A stretch of 64,000 bases of DNA from Sinomonas cellulolyticus (GCF_014656475.1 NZ_BNCM01000003.1:124001-188000); one strand, 5' to 3'. Counted from the stretch's first letter, positions 8,939 to 20,550 are shown. A program made the numbers and translations. Notes: a model not told the origin generated them from the sequence alone.

Positions 8939-10465
8939 GTGACGACGCACACAACGGATACAGCGCAGGCCGCCCAGACCTCTCCGGAGCGCTCAGCGGA
9001 CGCTGTCAGGAGCCTCCTCATCCTCGGCGCCTCCGGTGACCTCACGGGCCGGCTCCTGTTCCCCGGCCTCGCTCGGCTGCTGGCGTCGGGCCGGCACGCC
9101 GGCCTGACCGTGGTGGGGGCAGGCTCGGATCCGTGGACGCCCGAGCAGTGGAGCGAGCGCGTCCACGACGCCACCGAAGAGGCGCTCGAGCACGCGACGG
9201 ACGTGGGCCGCCGGGAACTGGAGCGCATCCGCCGCGAGTCGATTTACGAGCAGGTGGACGTCACCGCCCCCGGGGCTCTGGCCGACGTGCTCGCTCAGCT
9301 TCCCGCGCCGGTGGCCGTCTACTTCGCGCTCCCTCCGGCCGTCAGCCAGAAGGCGTGCAGCCTTCTGAAGGCCTCGGACCTCCCTCCGGGGACGCGCCTG
9401 GTCCTGGAGAAGCCGTTCGGCTCCTCCGAGGCCTCAGCGGCGCAGCTCAACGACACGCTGCGGCAGCTGGTCCCCGAGAGCCAGATCCACCGGGTGGACC
9501 ACTTCCTCGGCAAGGGTACGGTCCTGAACATCCTGGGCCTGCGCTTTGCCAACAATTTCCTCGAGCCCGTGTGGAACCGGGACCACATCCAGAAGGTGGA
9601 GATCATCTTCGACGAGGACCTCGCGCTCGAGGGCCGCGCCCGCTACTACGACAGGGCGGGGGCCCTGCGTGACATGATCCAGAGCCACCTCCTCGAGATC
9701 CTCGCCATCCTGGCCATGGACGCCCCGGCACACCTGGATGAGCGCGACCTCCGCGACCGGATCAGCACCGTGCTGCGCTCGGCGCTGGTGGAGGAGCCGT
9801 TCACCTCGTCCACACGGCGCGCGCGCTACACAGCCGGCAGCATTGCCGGTCGGGAGGTGCCGGACTACACCGCAGAGCCCGGAGTGGACCCGTCCCGCGG
9901 CACCGAGACCCTCGCCGAGATCACGGTCACGCTCCAGAGCTGGCGCTGGGCCGGCGTGCCGTTCATCCTCCGGTCGGGCAAGGCCCTCGGGGCCAGGCGC
10001 AAGGAAGCCGTCATCACCTTCAAGCCGGTCCCGCACCTGCCCATCGGCTTCAGCGGCGTGGACGAGCCGAACCAGCTCCGCATCGGGTTCGGCCCGGACA
10101 TCCTCCAGCTGGACGTCGACGTGAACGGCCCCGGCGACGTGCTGAGCCTCAATCGGGTCACCCTCGATGCCGATCTCGCGGAGACCGACCTGCTGCCCTA
10201 CGGGGAGGTGCTCGACGGCGTGCTCAACGGCGATCCCCTGCTCTCCGTCCGCGGCGATACGGCCGAGAGCTGCTGGCGCATTGTCCAGCCAGTCCTGGAC
10301 GCGTGGGCCGCGGACGGGGTTCCGATGGAGACCTACGCGGCGGGCAGCCTGGGCCCCTCTGATTGGCCGACCTCGGCCGAGGCCGAGGGCACGACCGAGG
10401 GCGAGGCCGAGGGCACGACCGAGGGCGAAGGTGACCGGCGCGGAGGCGCGGCCGGGAACGGCTGA
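8939..10465 (+). CDS. zwf: Glucose-6-phosphate dehydrogenase family protein
   Basis: First enzyme of the oxidative pentose phosphate pathway (glucose-6-phosphate to 6-phosphogluconolactone, making NADPH). The NADP-binding loop GASGDLTGR is at 30-38, EKPFG at 157-161 and the active-site motif RVDHFLGK at 185-192 (family RIDHYLGK). Length 508 aa is normal. It stands alone, without pgl, tal or gnd, so it may be a second isoform; specificity is inferred. The GTG start follows a probable leaderless promoter. The extreme C-terminus carries a duplicated acidic Glu/Gly/Thr segment (see the repeat at 10379) and is probably disordered. Confidence 0.88.
   Translation: MTTHTTDTAQAAQTSPERSADAVRSLLILGASGDLTGRLLFPGLARLLASGRHAGLTVVGAGSDPWTPEQWSERVHDATEEALEHATDVGRRELERIRRESIYEQVDVTAPGALADVLAQLPAPVAVYFALPPAVSQKACSLLKASDLPPGTRLVLEKPFGSSEASAAQLNDTLRQLVPESQIHRVDHFLGKGTVLNILGLRFANNFLEPVWNRDHIQKVEIIFDEDLALEGRARYYDRAGALRDMIQSHLLEILAILAMDAPAHLDERDLRDRISTVLRSALVEEPFTSSTRRARYTAGSIAGREVPDYTAEPGVDPSRGTETLAEITVTLQSWRWAGVPFILRSGKALGARRKEAVITFKPVPHLPIGFSGVDEPNQLRIGFGPDILQLDVDVNGPGDVLSLNRVTLDADLAETDLLPYGEVLDGVLNGDPLLSVRGDTAESCWRIVQPVLDAWAADGVPMETYAAGSLGPSDWPTSAEAEGTTEGEAEGTTEGEGDRRGGAAGNG
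10379..10426 (+). repeat. Perfect 24-base tandem duplication in the 3' end of zwf
   Basis: Two exact 24-base copies (10379-10402 and 10403-10426) encode two copies of an eight-residue acidic EAEGTTEG-type unit in the protein tail. The period is in frame, so copy-number change would be tolerated. It looks like recent replication slippage. Confidence 0.85.
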
Positions 10466-10504
10466 GGATTGCGGGCTCGAGCCGCTGCGGCTCTAGCCGC
10501 TGGC

Positions 10505-12264
<1,760 letters not shown>

Positions 12265-12319
12265 GGGTGAGGCCTTTCGGGGACGGTGTCGCGGTTCCCC
12301 TCAAGAATCCCGTTCCGGT

Positions 12320-12410
12320 GTTTCGGCGTCGCGCCGCGCGTGTTGCGGCCCTGTTACAGAACTCTCCCCAGCGTTTAAGGCGCGTCACCGGCGCGTTAAC
12401 GCCGTGTTTC
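12320..12410 (-). promoter_or_regulatory. Two 11-bp-phased arrays of GlnR-like boxes ahead of amtB copy 1
   Basis: Read on the minus strand, the proximal array (12320-12357) is GTAAC-N6-GCAAC-N6-GGCGC-N6-GAAAC and the distal array (12373-12410) is GAAAC-N6-TTAAC-N6-GTGAC-N6-TAAAC. The repeated five-base units match the GTNAC/GAAAC halves of GlnR boxes known from Streptomyces and Mycobacterium. The arrays begin 53 bases apart and the first is 56 bases from the start codon; the same geometry recurs at 14256-14346. Confidence 0.65.
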
Positions 12411-12472
12411 GCGCGGAGAGCGGACGACGGCGGGTGGGGCCGCCGTCGTCCGCTGCACTGGCCGTGAGGCCG

Positions 12473-12811
12473 CTATACCGCCGCGGCCCCCCGCTCCCCC
12501 GTCCTCACCCGGATGGCCTCGTGGACGTCGACCGTCCAGACCTTGCCGTCCCCGGCGCGGCCGGTGTTGGAGGTGGTGATGATGACGTCGAGGATGTCGT
12601 CTGCCTGCTCGTCGGTGGCGAGCACCTCGATCCGCAGCTTGGGCAGCAGGTCGACGCTGTACTCGGCGCCGCGGTAGACCTCGGTGTACCCGCGCTGTCG
12701 GCCGTAGCCGCTCGCGGCGCTCACGGTGAGGCCCTGGACGCCGTAGGCCTCGAGGCCCTCGCGGATGGCATCGAGCTTCTCCGGGCGGACGATCGCGGTG
12801 ATGAGCTTCAT
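12473..12811 (-). CDS. glnK: PII nitrogen regulatory protein (second copy)
   Basis: A 112-aa PII protein with the T-loop Tyr51 ([13 protein letters not shown]) and the VRVRTGERG end. The ATG overlaps the stop of the upstream amtB by four bases (ATGA). Most differences from the other copy are in the segment after residue 75 (the region around the ATP/2-oxoglutarate site) and at residues 43-44 in the T-loop, so the two may differ in effector response or in which AmtB they contact. Naming glnK rather than glnB is a convenience; the sequence does not decide it. Confidence 0.93.
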   Translation of the reverse strand: MKLITAIVRPEKLDAIREGLEAYGVQGLTVSAASGYGRQRGYTEVYRGAEYSVDLLPKLRIEVLATDEQADDILDVIITTSNTGRAGDGKVWTVDVHEAIRVRTGERGAAAV

Positions 12812-14199
12812 GCCTTGACCTTCTTCTCGGTGTTCTTCTCCAGCGGTGCCGCGAGGAGGTCGTCAGCGTTGAATGCGGCGACGTCGGCCTCGGCCTTGGC
12901 GCCCAGCGGGTGGAAGCCCGAACCGCCCGATGTGCTCGAGTAGGCGGTCTCCGCATGGAGCGCGATGTCGACGCCGGCCTCCTCGGCCTCGGTCGAGACC
13001 CGGAAGCCCATGGTCTTGGAGATGATCCAGCCGATCACCAGCGAGATGACGAAGGAGTAGACCAGCACCGAGCCCGCGCCGAGCGCCTGCTTGCCGAGGA
13101 GCTCGAAGCCGCCGCCGTAGAACAGGCCCTGGCCCTTGGACGGCGCGCCGGGCCCCGCCGCGAGGCCGATGAAGAGCGTTCCGACGATGCCGCCGACGAG
13201 GTGGACGCCGACCACATCGAGCGAGTCGTCGTACCCGAAGCGGTACTTCAGGCCGACGGCGAGGGCGCAGACCGCCCCGGCGAGGAGGCCGAGCATGATG
13301 GCCCACAGCGGGGAGATCGCGGCACACGCGGGGGTGATGGCCACGAGGCCGGCAACGGCACCCGAGGCCGCGCCGAGGGACGTCGCGTGGCCATCGCGCA
13401 GCTTCTCCACGATGAGCCATCCGAGCACCGCGGCGCAGGGGGCGACGAGGGTGTTGATCCAGGCGAAGGCCGCGACGCCGTTGGCGCCGAGGGCGGAGCC
13501 GGCGTTGAAGCCGAACCAGCCGAACCACAGCAGGCCCGCGCCGAGCATCACGAAGGGGAGGTTGTGGGGACGGTGGCTGGGATCCTTGCCGAAACCACGG
13601 CGCTTGCCCAGGATCAGGGCGAGCGCCAGGCCGGCCGCGCCGGCGTTGATGTGAACCGCGGTGCCGCCAGCGAAGTCGATCACGCCGAGGCCGTTGAGCC
13701 AGCCGCCGATGAAGGTGCCGTTGGCGTCCTTGTTTGCGTCGAAGACCCAGTGGGCCACGGGGAAGTACACAAGGATGGAGAAGAAGAAGGCGAACACCAT
13801 CCAAGCGCCGAACTTGGCACGGTCCGCGATCGATCCCGAGATGAGTGCAACGGTGATGATCGCGAACACTCCCTGGAAGCCCACGAACGCGAGCTCTGGG
13901 ATGGTGCCGGCCAGCGGCATGTCGTCCCCAGTGGAGAGGACCCCGTGGAGGGCGATCTTGTCCAGGTTCCCGACAAGGCCGGCGGCCGCGTCGGTGCCGA
14001 AGGACATCGAGTAGCCGACGAGGACCCAGAGCACGCCCACGAGGGCAATCGCACCGAAGCTCATCATCATCATGTTCAGCACGCTCTTTGCGCGCGTCAT
14101 ACCGCCGTAGAAGAACGCGAGCCCGGGTGTCATGAGCAGCACGAGCGCTGCGGAGGCGAGCACCCAGGCGGTGTCTCCCGCGCTGAGGGTGGGGGTCAT
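12808..14199 (-). CDS. amtB: Ammonium transporter AmtB (second copy)
   Basis: A 463-aa Amt-family channel closely related to the copy at 10840-12264 over its whole membrane region (FYGGMTRAKS, GTFIGGWLNGLGVIDFAGGTAVHI, WFGFNAGS). The start is placed at the ATG 14197-14199 (MTPTLSAGDTAWV); the frame stays open for 26 more codons upstream, but those run into the regulatory arrays and lack family similarity. The C-terminal tail ends in a Lys/Glu-rich stretch. With its overlapping PII gene it forms the second of two tandem cassettes, probably from a local duplication. Confidence 0.95.
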   Translation of the reverse strand: MTPTLSAGDTAWVLASAALVLLMTPGLAFFYGGMTRAKSVLNMMMMSFGAIALVGVLWVLVGYSMSFGTDAAAGLVGNLDKIALHGVLSTGDDMPLAGTIPELAFVGFQGVFAIITVALISGSIADRAKFGAWMVFAFFFSILVYFPVAHWVFDANKDANGTFIGGWLNGLGVIDFAGGTAVHINAGAAGLALALILGKRRGFGKDPSHRPHNLPFVMLGAGLLWFGWFGFNAGSALGANGVAAFAWINTLVAPCAAVLGWLIVEKLRDGHATSLGAASGAVAGLVAITPACAAISPLWAIMLGLLAGAVCALAVGLKYRFGYDDSLDVVGVHLVGGIVGTLFIGLAAGPGAPSKGQGLFYGGGFELLGKQALGAGSVLVYSFVISLVIGWIISKTMGFRVSTEAEEAGVDIALHAETAYSSTSGGSGFHPLGAKAEADVAAFNADDLLAAPLEKNTEKKVKA

Positions 14200-14255
14200 G
14201 GCATCTGCCTTTCGAGCGGTGGAGGGACCTTTCGCCACTAGATTCCTCCCCCGGT

Positions 14256-14346
14256 GTTTCGCCGGATCGCGGGCCACATTGCACCGCCGTTACAACTCGC
14301 TCCTGCGCGTTAAGGCTGGATCACGGGGGTGTTTCGCGGCTGTTTC
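14256..14346 (-). promoter_or_regulatory. Two 11-bp-phased arrays of GlnR-like boxes ahead of amtB copy 2
   Basis: On the minus strand the proximal array (14256-14293) is GTAAC-N6-GCAAT-N6-CGCGA-N6-GAAAC and the distal array (14309-14346) is GAAAC-N6-GAAAC-N6-GTGAT-N6-TTAAC. The two arrays begin 53 bases apart and the first lies 57 bases from the amtB start, almost exactly as in the other cassette although the intervening bases differ. The distal array ends only three bases from the -10 box of the divergent MFS gene, so it may affect both directions. Confidence 0.65.
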
Positions 14347-14360
14347 GCTAGGGTTGGTCC

Positions 14361-15593
14361 ATGCCCCGCACCACCCCGCGCACCCCTGTGCCCCGCGACG
14401 TCTGGGTGCTGGTCGCCGCGGCCTTCGTCATCGCGGTGGGCTTCGGCCTCGTCGCTCCCGTGCTGCCGCAGCTGGCGACGAGCTTCGGGGTGGGCGCGAC
14501 TGCGGCCTCGGTGATCGTCAGCGCGTTCGCCCTGTCCAGGCTCCTCCTCGCCCCGGCCGCAGGCTCCCTCGTGGACCGCCTCGGCGAACGGCCCGTGTAC
14601 GTCACAGGCCTGCTGCTCGTGGCCGCCTCGAGCGCGGCCTGCGCCTTCGCGCCGGACTATTGGACCCTCCTGGCGGTGCGCGGGCTCGGCGGCATCGGCT
14701 CCACCATGTTCACCATCTCGGCCTCGGGCCTGATCGTGCGCCTCGCCCCGCCCGAGGCGCGCGGCCGCGTGAGCGGGCTGTACGCGGCGTCGTTCCTCAT
14801 GGGCAGCATCGCGGGTCCCGTGCTCGGCGGCCTCCTCGCCGTCTTCGGCCTGCGGGTGCCGTTCCTCGTCTACGCGGCCGCGCTCGTCGTGGCGGCTGCC
14901 GTGGTCCAGGCGCTGCTGGGGCGCGGCAGCATGCCGCACCGGCGCACGACGTCGGGCGGCCGCCCCGCGCTACAGCTCTCCGAGGCGCTGCGCGAGGCGC
15001 CGTACCGGGCGGCCGTGGGCTCGAACTTCGCCAACGGCTGGGCGGCCTTCGGCATCCGGATGGCGCTCGTACCGCTCTTCGCCTCAGCCGCGCTCGGTGC
15101 GGGCCCCCAGGCCGCTGGGATCGCGCTCGCCCTCTACGCCGCCGGGACGGCCGCCGCCCTCACCTTCACCGGCCGGCTGTCCGACCGCTTCGGCCGGCGG
15201 CCCGTCGCCCTGGTCGGTCTCGTGTGGACGGCCGTTCCCACCGCCTTCCTCGGGGTGAGCGGTTCGGAGCCGGTGTTCTTCGCGCTCTCAGTTGCCGCCG
15301 GCTTCGGGGCCGGCTTCCTCGGCCCGTCCCTCCAGGCCACGGTGGCGGACACCATCGGCTCGGACCGCAGCGGCGGCCGGCCCCTCGCGGTGTTCCAGAT
15401 GGCCTCGGACGTGGGCAGCATCCTGGGCCCGCTCGTCGCCGGGGCCCTCGCAGACAGGGTCGGCTATGGGTGGGCGTTCGCCGTGTCCGGGGCATCCCTC
15501 CTCGCGGCGGTGCCACTGTGGGCTGGCCGGCGCCACCGGCTCCGTCCCGACACGGACGCCGCGCCGGGGCACGCTGCCGTCCGGGAGGAATGA
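14361..15593 (+). CDS. MFS transporter, probable drug/metabolite exporter
   Basis: A 410-aa major facilitator with twelve predicted membrane helices. The loop between helices 2 and 3 reads GSLVDRLGERPVYV, and the matching loop in the second half is GRLSDRFGRRPVALVG, the MFS signature. The pattern is that of DHA1-type proton-coupled exporters; the substrate is unknown. The ATG is six bases after TAGGGT (14349-14354), so the message is probably leaderless. It is transcribed away from amtB copy 2 and shares the intergenic region with its box arrays. There is no adjacent regulator. Confidence 0.88.
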   Translation: MPRTTPRTPVPRDVWVLVAAAFVIAVGFGLVAPVLPQLATSFGVGATAASVIVSAFALSRLLLAPAAGSLVDRLGERPVYVTGLLLVAASSAACAFAPDYWTLLAVRGLGGIGSTMFTISASGLIVRLAPPEARGRVSGLYAASFLMGSIAGPVLGGLLAVFGLRVPFLVYAAALVVAAAVVQALLGRGSMPHRRTTSGGRPALQLSEALREAPYRAAVGSNFANGWAAFGIRMALVPLFASAALGAGPQAAGIALALYAAGTAAALTFTGRLSDRFGRRPVALVGLVWTAVPTAFLGVSGSEPVFFALSVAAGFGAGFLGPSLQATVADTIGSDRSGGRPLAVFQMASDVGSILGPLVAGALADRVGYGWAFAVSGASLLAAVPLWAGRRHRLRPDTDAAPGHAAVREE

Positions 15594-15641
15594 CGGTGTG
15601 TCCCGATGCCGCGCGTCCGGCGCGGCGGGTCCGGGTCGACG

Positions 15642-16871
15642 TCAGGCGAGGATCGCGTCGACGAATGCCTCGGCATCGAACGGGGCGAGGTCGTCCGGGC
15701 CCTCGCCCAGGCCCACGAGCTTGACCGGCACGCCCAGCTGCTTCTGGATCGCCACGACGATGCCGCCCTTCGCAGTGCCGTCGAGCTTGGTCAGCACGAT
15801 GCCCGTGATGTCCACGACCTCGCCGAAGACCTTGGCCTGCGTGAGGCCGTTCTGGCCCGTCGTCGCGTCCAGGACGAGGAGGACCTCGTCCACCTCGGCC
15901 TGCTTCTCGATGACGCGCTTGACCTTGCCGAGCTCGTCCATGAGGCCCACCTTGTTCTGCAGGCGGCCCGCCGTGTCGACCATGACAACGTCGGACTCCT
16001 GCTCGATGCCCGCCTTGACGGCCTCGAAGGCCACCGAGGCGGGGTCAGCGCCGTCGACGTCCGACTTCACGGTGGGCACGCCCACCCGGGCGCCCCACGT
16101 CGCGAGCTGCTGGGCTGCGGCGGCACGGAAGGTGTCCGCCGCCCCGAGGATCACGTCCTTGTCCTCGGCCACGAGGACGCGGGCGAGCTTGCCCACGGTT
16201 GTGGTCTTTCCCACGCCGTTGACGCCCACCACGAGCACGACCGCGGGCTTGCCGTCAACACGGGAGACCTTGAGCGAGCGGTCCATGGTCGGGTCGACCA
16301 GCCTCACCAGCTCCTCGCGGAGCATGGCCTTGACCTGCTCGGGGCTCCGCGTGCCCATGACCTTGACCCGGTCGCGGAGCGTGTCCACGAGCGCCAGGCT
16401 CGCGTCGGTGCCGATGTCCGCGAGCAGGAGGGTCTCCTCAACCTCGTCCCACACGTTCTCGTCGATGCTGTCGCTCGACAACAGGGCCAGGAGCCCCCTG
16501 CCGAAGAGGGTGTTGCTCTTGACCAGCCGTTCGCGCAGGCGCTGGAGGCGCCCCGCCACCGGCGCGGGGGTCTCGGTGGGGACCGTCTCGGTGACGGCCT
16601 CGTCGAGCACGTCGGCAGTGTCCTGGCCGGCCGGCACCTCCCCCTCGGGCTCGGCCGGGGCCGGCAGGGTGCCCACGCCTCCGGGCGCGGCGTGGTCGGC
16701 GTCGAGGACGCTCGGCTGGCCGGGGGTGATGACCGGGTCGTTGGCGTCGCGGGGACCGGTGTAGTCGATCTTCTTCCGGCGGCCGCTGACGAGGCCGATG
16801 ACGCTCCCGGCGACGATCAGGACCACGATGACGACGATGATGATGGGCAGCAGGGCGGATAGGTCTGTCAC
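15642..16871 (-). CDS. ftsY: Signal recognition particle receptor FtsY
   Basis: FtsY is the membrane receptor for the SRP-ribosome complex. The 409-aa protein has an N-terminal membrane helix (LLPIIIVVIVVLIVAG, residues about 7-25), as in actinobacterial FtsY, then an acidic Pro/Glu-rich linker (about 35-105), and the NG domain with G1 GVNGVGKTTT, GAADTFRAAA, VDTAGRLQ and TKLDGTAKGG. The GTG start has an AGGA site. It lies directly downstream of smc, a common actinobacterial order, with 52 bases between them. Confidence 0.97.
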   Translation of the reverse strand: MTDLSALLPIIIVVIVVLIVAGSVIGLVSGRRKKIDYTGPRDANDPVITPGQPSVLDADHAAPGGVGTLPAPAEPEGEVPAGQDTADVLDEAVTETVPTETPAPVAGRLQRLRERLVKSNTLFGRGLLALLSSDSIDENVWDEVEETLLLADIGTDASLALVDTLRDRVKVMGTRSPEQVKAMLREELVRLVDPTMDRSLKVSRVDGKPAVVLVVGVNGVGKTTTVGKLARVLVAEDKDVILGAADTFRAAAAQQLATWGARVGVPTVKSDVDGADPASVAFEAVKAGIEQESDVVMVDTAGRLQNKVGLMDELGKVKRVIEKQAEVDEVLLVLDATTGQNGLTQAKVFGEVVDITGIVLTKLDGTAKGGIVVAIQKQLGVPVKLVGLGEGPDDLAPFDAEAFVDAILA

Positions 16872-16923
16872 GGTTCCTAGCTTCTCATAGCCCCGCCGGG
16901 CACCCCCGGGCCTCGGGCGCGGC

Positions 16924-19900
16924 TCAGGCGTCGGCCGCGACCCGATCGAGCTTCTGGCTGATCACCGTCGAGACGCCGTCGCCGCGCATCGAGACCCCGT
17001 AGAGCGCGTCCGCGACCTCCATGGTGCGCTTCTGGTGCGTGATCACGATCAGCTGGCTCGACTCGCGCAGTTCCTCGAAGATCGTGATGAGGCGGCCCAG
17101 GTTCGTGTCGTCGAGCGCGGCTTCCACCTCGTCCATGACGTAGAAGGGCGAGGGGCGCGCCTTGAAGATCGCCACGAGCAGGGCCACGGCGGTCAAGGAG
17201 CGCTCCCCTCCGGAGAGCAGGGAGAGCCGCTTGATCTTCTTCCCGGCGGGCCTGGCCTCGACCTCGATGCCGGTTGAGAGGAGGTCGTCGGGGTCCGTGA
17301 GCACGAGCCGCCCCTCCCCTCCCGGGAAGAGGCGACCGAACACCCTCTCGAACTGCACCGACGTGTCCGCGAACGCCTCCGCGAAGACCCGCTGCACACG
17401 CTCGTCCACCTCGGCGATGATCTGCAGGAGGTCCTTGCGGCTCTTCTGGAGGTCGTCGAGCTGGGTCGCGAGGAAGCGGTGCCGTTCCTCGAGGGCCGCG
17501 AACTCCTCGAGCGCGAGCGGGTTGACCTTGCCGAGCGCGGCGAGATCCCGCTCCGCCTTCTTCAGCCGCTTCTCCTGCTCGGCCCGCACGAACGGCACAC
17601 CGGCCTCTACGGGCTCGCCTTCGCCGTCGACCTCGACGCGCAGGGCTGCCCACTTGTCCCCGCCGTCCTCCTGGGGGACGGGGACGGAGCGGTGGGGCCC
17701 GAAGTCGCGGATGAGCTCCTCGGCGCCGAGGCCGAGCTCGTCCACGGCACGCTCCGCGAGGGCCTCGAGGCGGAGCCGCTGCTCCGCCCTCGCGAGCTCG
17801 TCGCGATGGGCTGCATCGTTGAGGCCAGCGAGTTCACGGGTGAGCTCGGCATTGCGGGCGCGCAGCGAGGCGAGCCGTGCATCCAGCTCGGCACGCGCCG
17901 CCTCGGCCTCGTCCCGGGTCCCGGCCGCCTCGTCCACAGCGCGGTCCATGCGGGACAGCCCCCTCCGCGCGGCCTCGGCCACGGACCCGGCTTGAGCCGC
18001 CTCCCGTGCGCGGCGCTCCGCGCGCCGCCTCGCCTCCTCGGCCGCCCTTCGCTCGGACTCGGCGGCACGCTCGAGGGACTGGACGCGGGCCTGAAGCGAC
18101 CGGTGCTGCTCCTCTGCGGCCCTCAGTGCCAGGCGGGCCTCGAGCTCCCGCGCGCGGGAGGCCGCGGCTTCAGTCTGGAGGCGGTCGCGGTCGCCCGAAT
18201 CCGGCTCCTGCGCGTCCTGCGAGTCCTCGGCCAGCTCGAGCCGCTCGACCGCCGCCTCGAGCGCGACCTGCTCCACGTCCAACTGGGCCTGCGCGGCCGC
18301 GAGGGCGGCCCGCTGCCTCTCCTCCTCGGCTGCGGTGCCGCGCAGCTGGGTGCCGAGGGCGGCGAGCTTCTCGGCGACGGCGGCGAACCGCGCGTCCGAG
18401 TCGTTGAGGGCGGACAGGGCGGCGTCCGCGCGCTCGCGGGCCTCCCGCTCCCGCTCCTGGGCACCGGAGAGCGCGAACCCGCAGCGCTCATACTCTGCCT
18501 GAGCGGCCGCCAGCGCCTCGCGCGCGGCCTCGAGCAGCCCCTGAAGCTCGATCGTCGAGGGGGCCGACGACGATCCGCCGCGCATGCCCGCCGCGGTGAC
18601 CAGATCGCCGTCGTACGTCACCGCCACGAGCTCGGGGTGCTCGGCGGTGAGCGCCGCCGCCTCGGCGAGCGTGCGCACGACGACGGCCTGCCGCAGCAGG
18701 TGCGCGAGCGCCCCCCGGACACGCGGGTCGGGGGTGACGGCCTCGACGAGCCAGGACGCCCCCTCAGGGAGCGCGTTGCGCTCGGGCCCAGCAATAGCGC
18801 CGGCCTGGTGGGGACCTGCTGGCGCGGGCGCAGGGTCCGCGCCAGAGACGGGGTGGAGCAGGGCAGCTTGGCCGCCCTCCTCCGTCCGGAGCGACTCGAG
18901 CGCGTCCCGCGCCGCATCCGGCCCGTCCATGGCAAGGCCCTCGGCGAACGGGCCGAGCACGGCGGCGGCAGCGGCCTCGAAGCCGGGCTCCACCCGCACG
19001 AGATCGGACACCCTGCCCAGGACGCCACGCGCCGAGGCCGCGACCGTTCCGGTGGCGTCGCGGTCCTTGAAGCCAGCCTGCAGTGCCTCGATCCGGGCCT
19101 CCTGCGCCTGCTTCGCCGCGGCAGCCCTGCGCCGGCGCTCGAGCAGCGCCTCACGCTCTGCCTCGGCCTCGGCGAGCTGCGCGGCAGCCTCCTCATACGC
19201 GGTGTCGAGGTCTTCCTCGCCCGCCTCGACGCCGGCGATCTGGTTCTCGAGGGCGGTGTAGTCGCTCTCGGCCGCCCGCTGGCGCTCCGCGGCGCCCGCG
19301 AGATTCTCGCGCAGCCGCCCGATCTCACCCTCGGCGGCCTCCACGCGGCTCCGCACCGCAGCAACCTGGCCCGCCAGGCGCGCGAGGCCCTCGCGGCGGT
19401 CCGCCTGCGCCCTCAAAAGCGCCGTGTGCCTGCGGTCCTCGGCGGTGGCCGCCCCCTCCGCCGCGACCCGCGCCTCCTCGGCCTCGGCCAGGGCCTCGGC
19501 CCTCATCTCGACGGTGTCGGCCGTGGCCTCGAGCTCGAGCCTGAGGTCGTCGGCCTGTCGCTGGAGCGCCTCGGGGTCCCTGCCGCGCATCGGTGCTTCC
19601 GAGGACCCCAGGAGCCGCCGGCGTTCCTCGGCGAGCGAGCCGAGGGCCCGGAGGCGCTCCCGGCCCTGCGAGAGCCGATACCACGTCTCGCGGGCGGAGT
19701 TCACGCGGGGGGTGGCCGCGGCGGCGGAGCGCTCGGCCTCGGCCTGGTCGCGCTGGCCGGCGTCGAGCTCGGCCTGCACCGCCTTCCGGCGCGCGTCCAG
19801 GGCGCCGTGGTCCGCTTCCTCCTGCTCCATCGCCGTGCGGAGCGTCACCAGGTCGTCTGCGAGGAGCCGTGCCCGCGCATCGCGGACGTCGGCCTGGATG

Positions 19901-20550
19901 GTCTGTGCGCGCCGCGCGACCCGGGCCTGCCTGCCGAGGGGGCCCAGCTGCCGGCGCAGCTCCGCGGTGAGGTCTCCGAGGCGCGACAGGTTGGCCTGCA
20001 TGGCCTCGAGCTTGCGGACGGTGCGCTCCTTGCGGCGCCGGTGCTTGAGGATGCCCGCAGCCTCCTCGATGAAGCCGCGGCGGTCCTCAGGGGTGGCGTG
20101 GAGGACGCGGTCGAGCTGGCCCTGGCCCACGATCACATGCATCTCGCGGCCCAGGCCCGAGTCGGACAGGAGTTCCTGGATGTCCAGGAGGCGGCACGGG
20201 CTGCCGTTGATGGCGTACTCGGAGCCCCCGGCACGGAAGAGCGTGCGGGATATCGTCACCTCCGCGTACTCGATGGGGAGCGCGCCGTCCGCGTTGTCGA
20301 TCGTGAGGGAGACGTGCGCGCGCCCCAGCGGAGGGCGGCCGGCCGTCCCGGCGAAGATGACGTCCTCCATCTTGCCGCCGCGCAGCGTCTTGGCGCCCTG
20401 CTCGCCCATGACCCACGCGAGCGCGTCCACCACGTTGGACTTGCCGGAGCCGTTCGGGCCGACGACGGCCGTCACCCCCGGCTCGAACTCGAAGGTGGTG
20501 GCCGAGGCGAAGGACTTGAAGCCCCGGATCGTCAGCGTCTTAAGGTGCAA
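16924..20550 (-). CDS. smc: Chromosome segregation protein SMC
   Basis: SMC forms the condensin-like ring that compacts and separates chromosomes with ScpA/ScpB (not in this window). The 1208-aa protein begins MHLKTLTIRGFKSFA, with Walker A GPNGSGKS at 31-38 and the Q-loop WVMGEQGAK soon after. Two long coiled-coil arms, rich in Ala/Glu/Arg, flank a hinge at roughly residues 500-660. The C-terminal head has LSGGERSLTAVALL (signature) and FYVMDEVEAALDD (Walker B). The start is TTG at 20548-20550 with GAGAGGAGG upstream. It follows mutM in the rpmF-rnc-mutM-smc-ftsY order. Confidence 0.97.
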   Translation of the reverse strand: MHLKTLTIRGFKSFASATTFEFEPGVTAVVGPNGSGKSNVVDALAWVMGEQGAKTLRGGKMEDVIFAGTAGRPPLGRAHVSLTIDNADGALPIEYAEVTISRTLFRAGGSEYAINGSPCRLLDIQELLSDSGLGREMHVIVGQGQLDRVLHATPEDRRGFIEEAAGILKHRRRKERTVRKLEAMQANLSRLGDLTAELRRQLGPLGRQARVARRAQTIQADVRDARARLLADDLVTLRTAMEQEEADHGALDARRKAVQAELDAGQRDQAEAERSAAAATPRVNSARETWYRLSQGRERLRALGSLAEERRRLLGSSEAPMRGRDPEALQRQADDLRLELEATADTVEMRAEALAEAEEARVAAEGAATAEDRRHTALLRAQADRREGLARLAGQVAAVRSRVEAAEGEIGRLRENLAGAAERQRAAESDYTALENQIAGVEAGEEDLDTAYEEAAAQLAEAEAEREALLERRRRAAAAKQAQEARIEALQAGFKDRDATGTVAASARGVLGRVSDLVRVEPGFEAAAAAVLGPFAEGLAMDGPDAARDALESLRTEEGGQAALLHPVSGADPAPAPAGPHQAGAIAGPERNALPEGASWLVEAVTPDPRVRGALAHLLRQAVVVRTLAEAAALTAEHPELVAVTYDGDLVTAAGMRGGSSSAPSTIELQGLLEAAREALAAAQAEYERCGFALSGAQEREREARERADAALSALNDSDARFAAVAEKLAALGTQLRGTAAEEERQRAALAAAQAQLDVEQVALEAAVERLELAEDSQDAQEPDSGDRDRLQTEAAASRARELEARLALRAAEEQHRSLQARVQSLERAAESERRAAEEARRRAERRAREAAQAGSVAEAARRGLSRMDRAVDEAAGTRDEAEAARAELDARLASLRARNAELTRELAGLNDAAHRDELARAEQRLRLEALAERAVDELGLGAEELIRDFGPHRSVPVPQEDGGDKWAALRVEVDGEGEPVEAGVPFVRAEQEKRLKKAERDLAALGKVNPLALEEFAALEERHRFLATQLDDLQKSRKDLLQIIAEVDERVQRVFAEAFADTSVQFERVFGRLFPGGEGRLVLTDPDDLLSTGIEVEARPAGKKIKRLSLLSGGERSLTAVALLVAIFKARPSPFYVMDEVEAALDDTNLGRLITIFEELRESSQLIVITHQKRTMEVADALYGVSMRGDGVSTVISQKLDRVAADA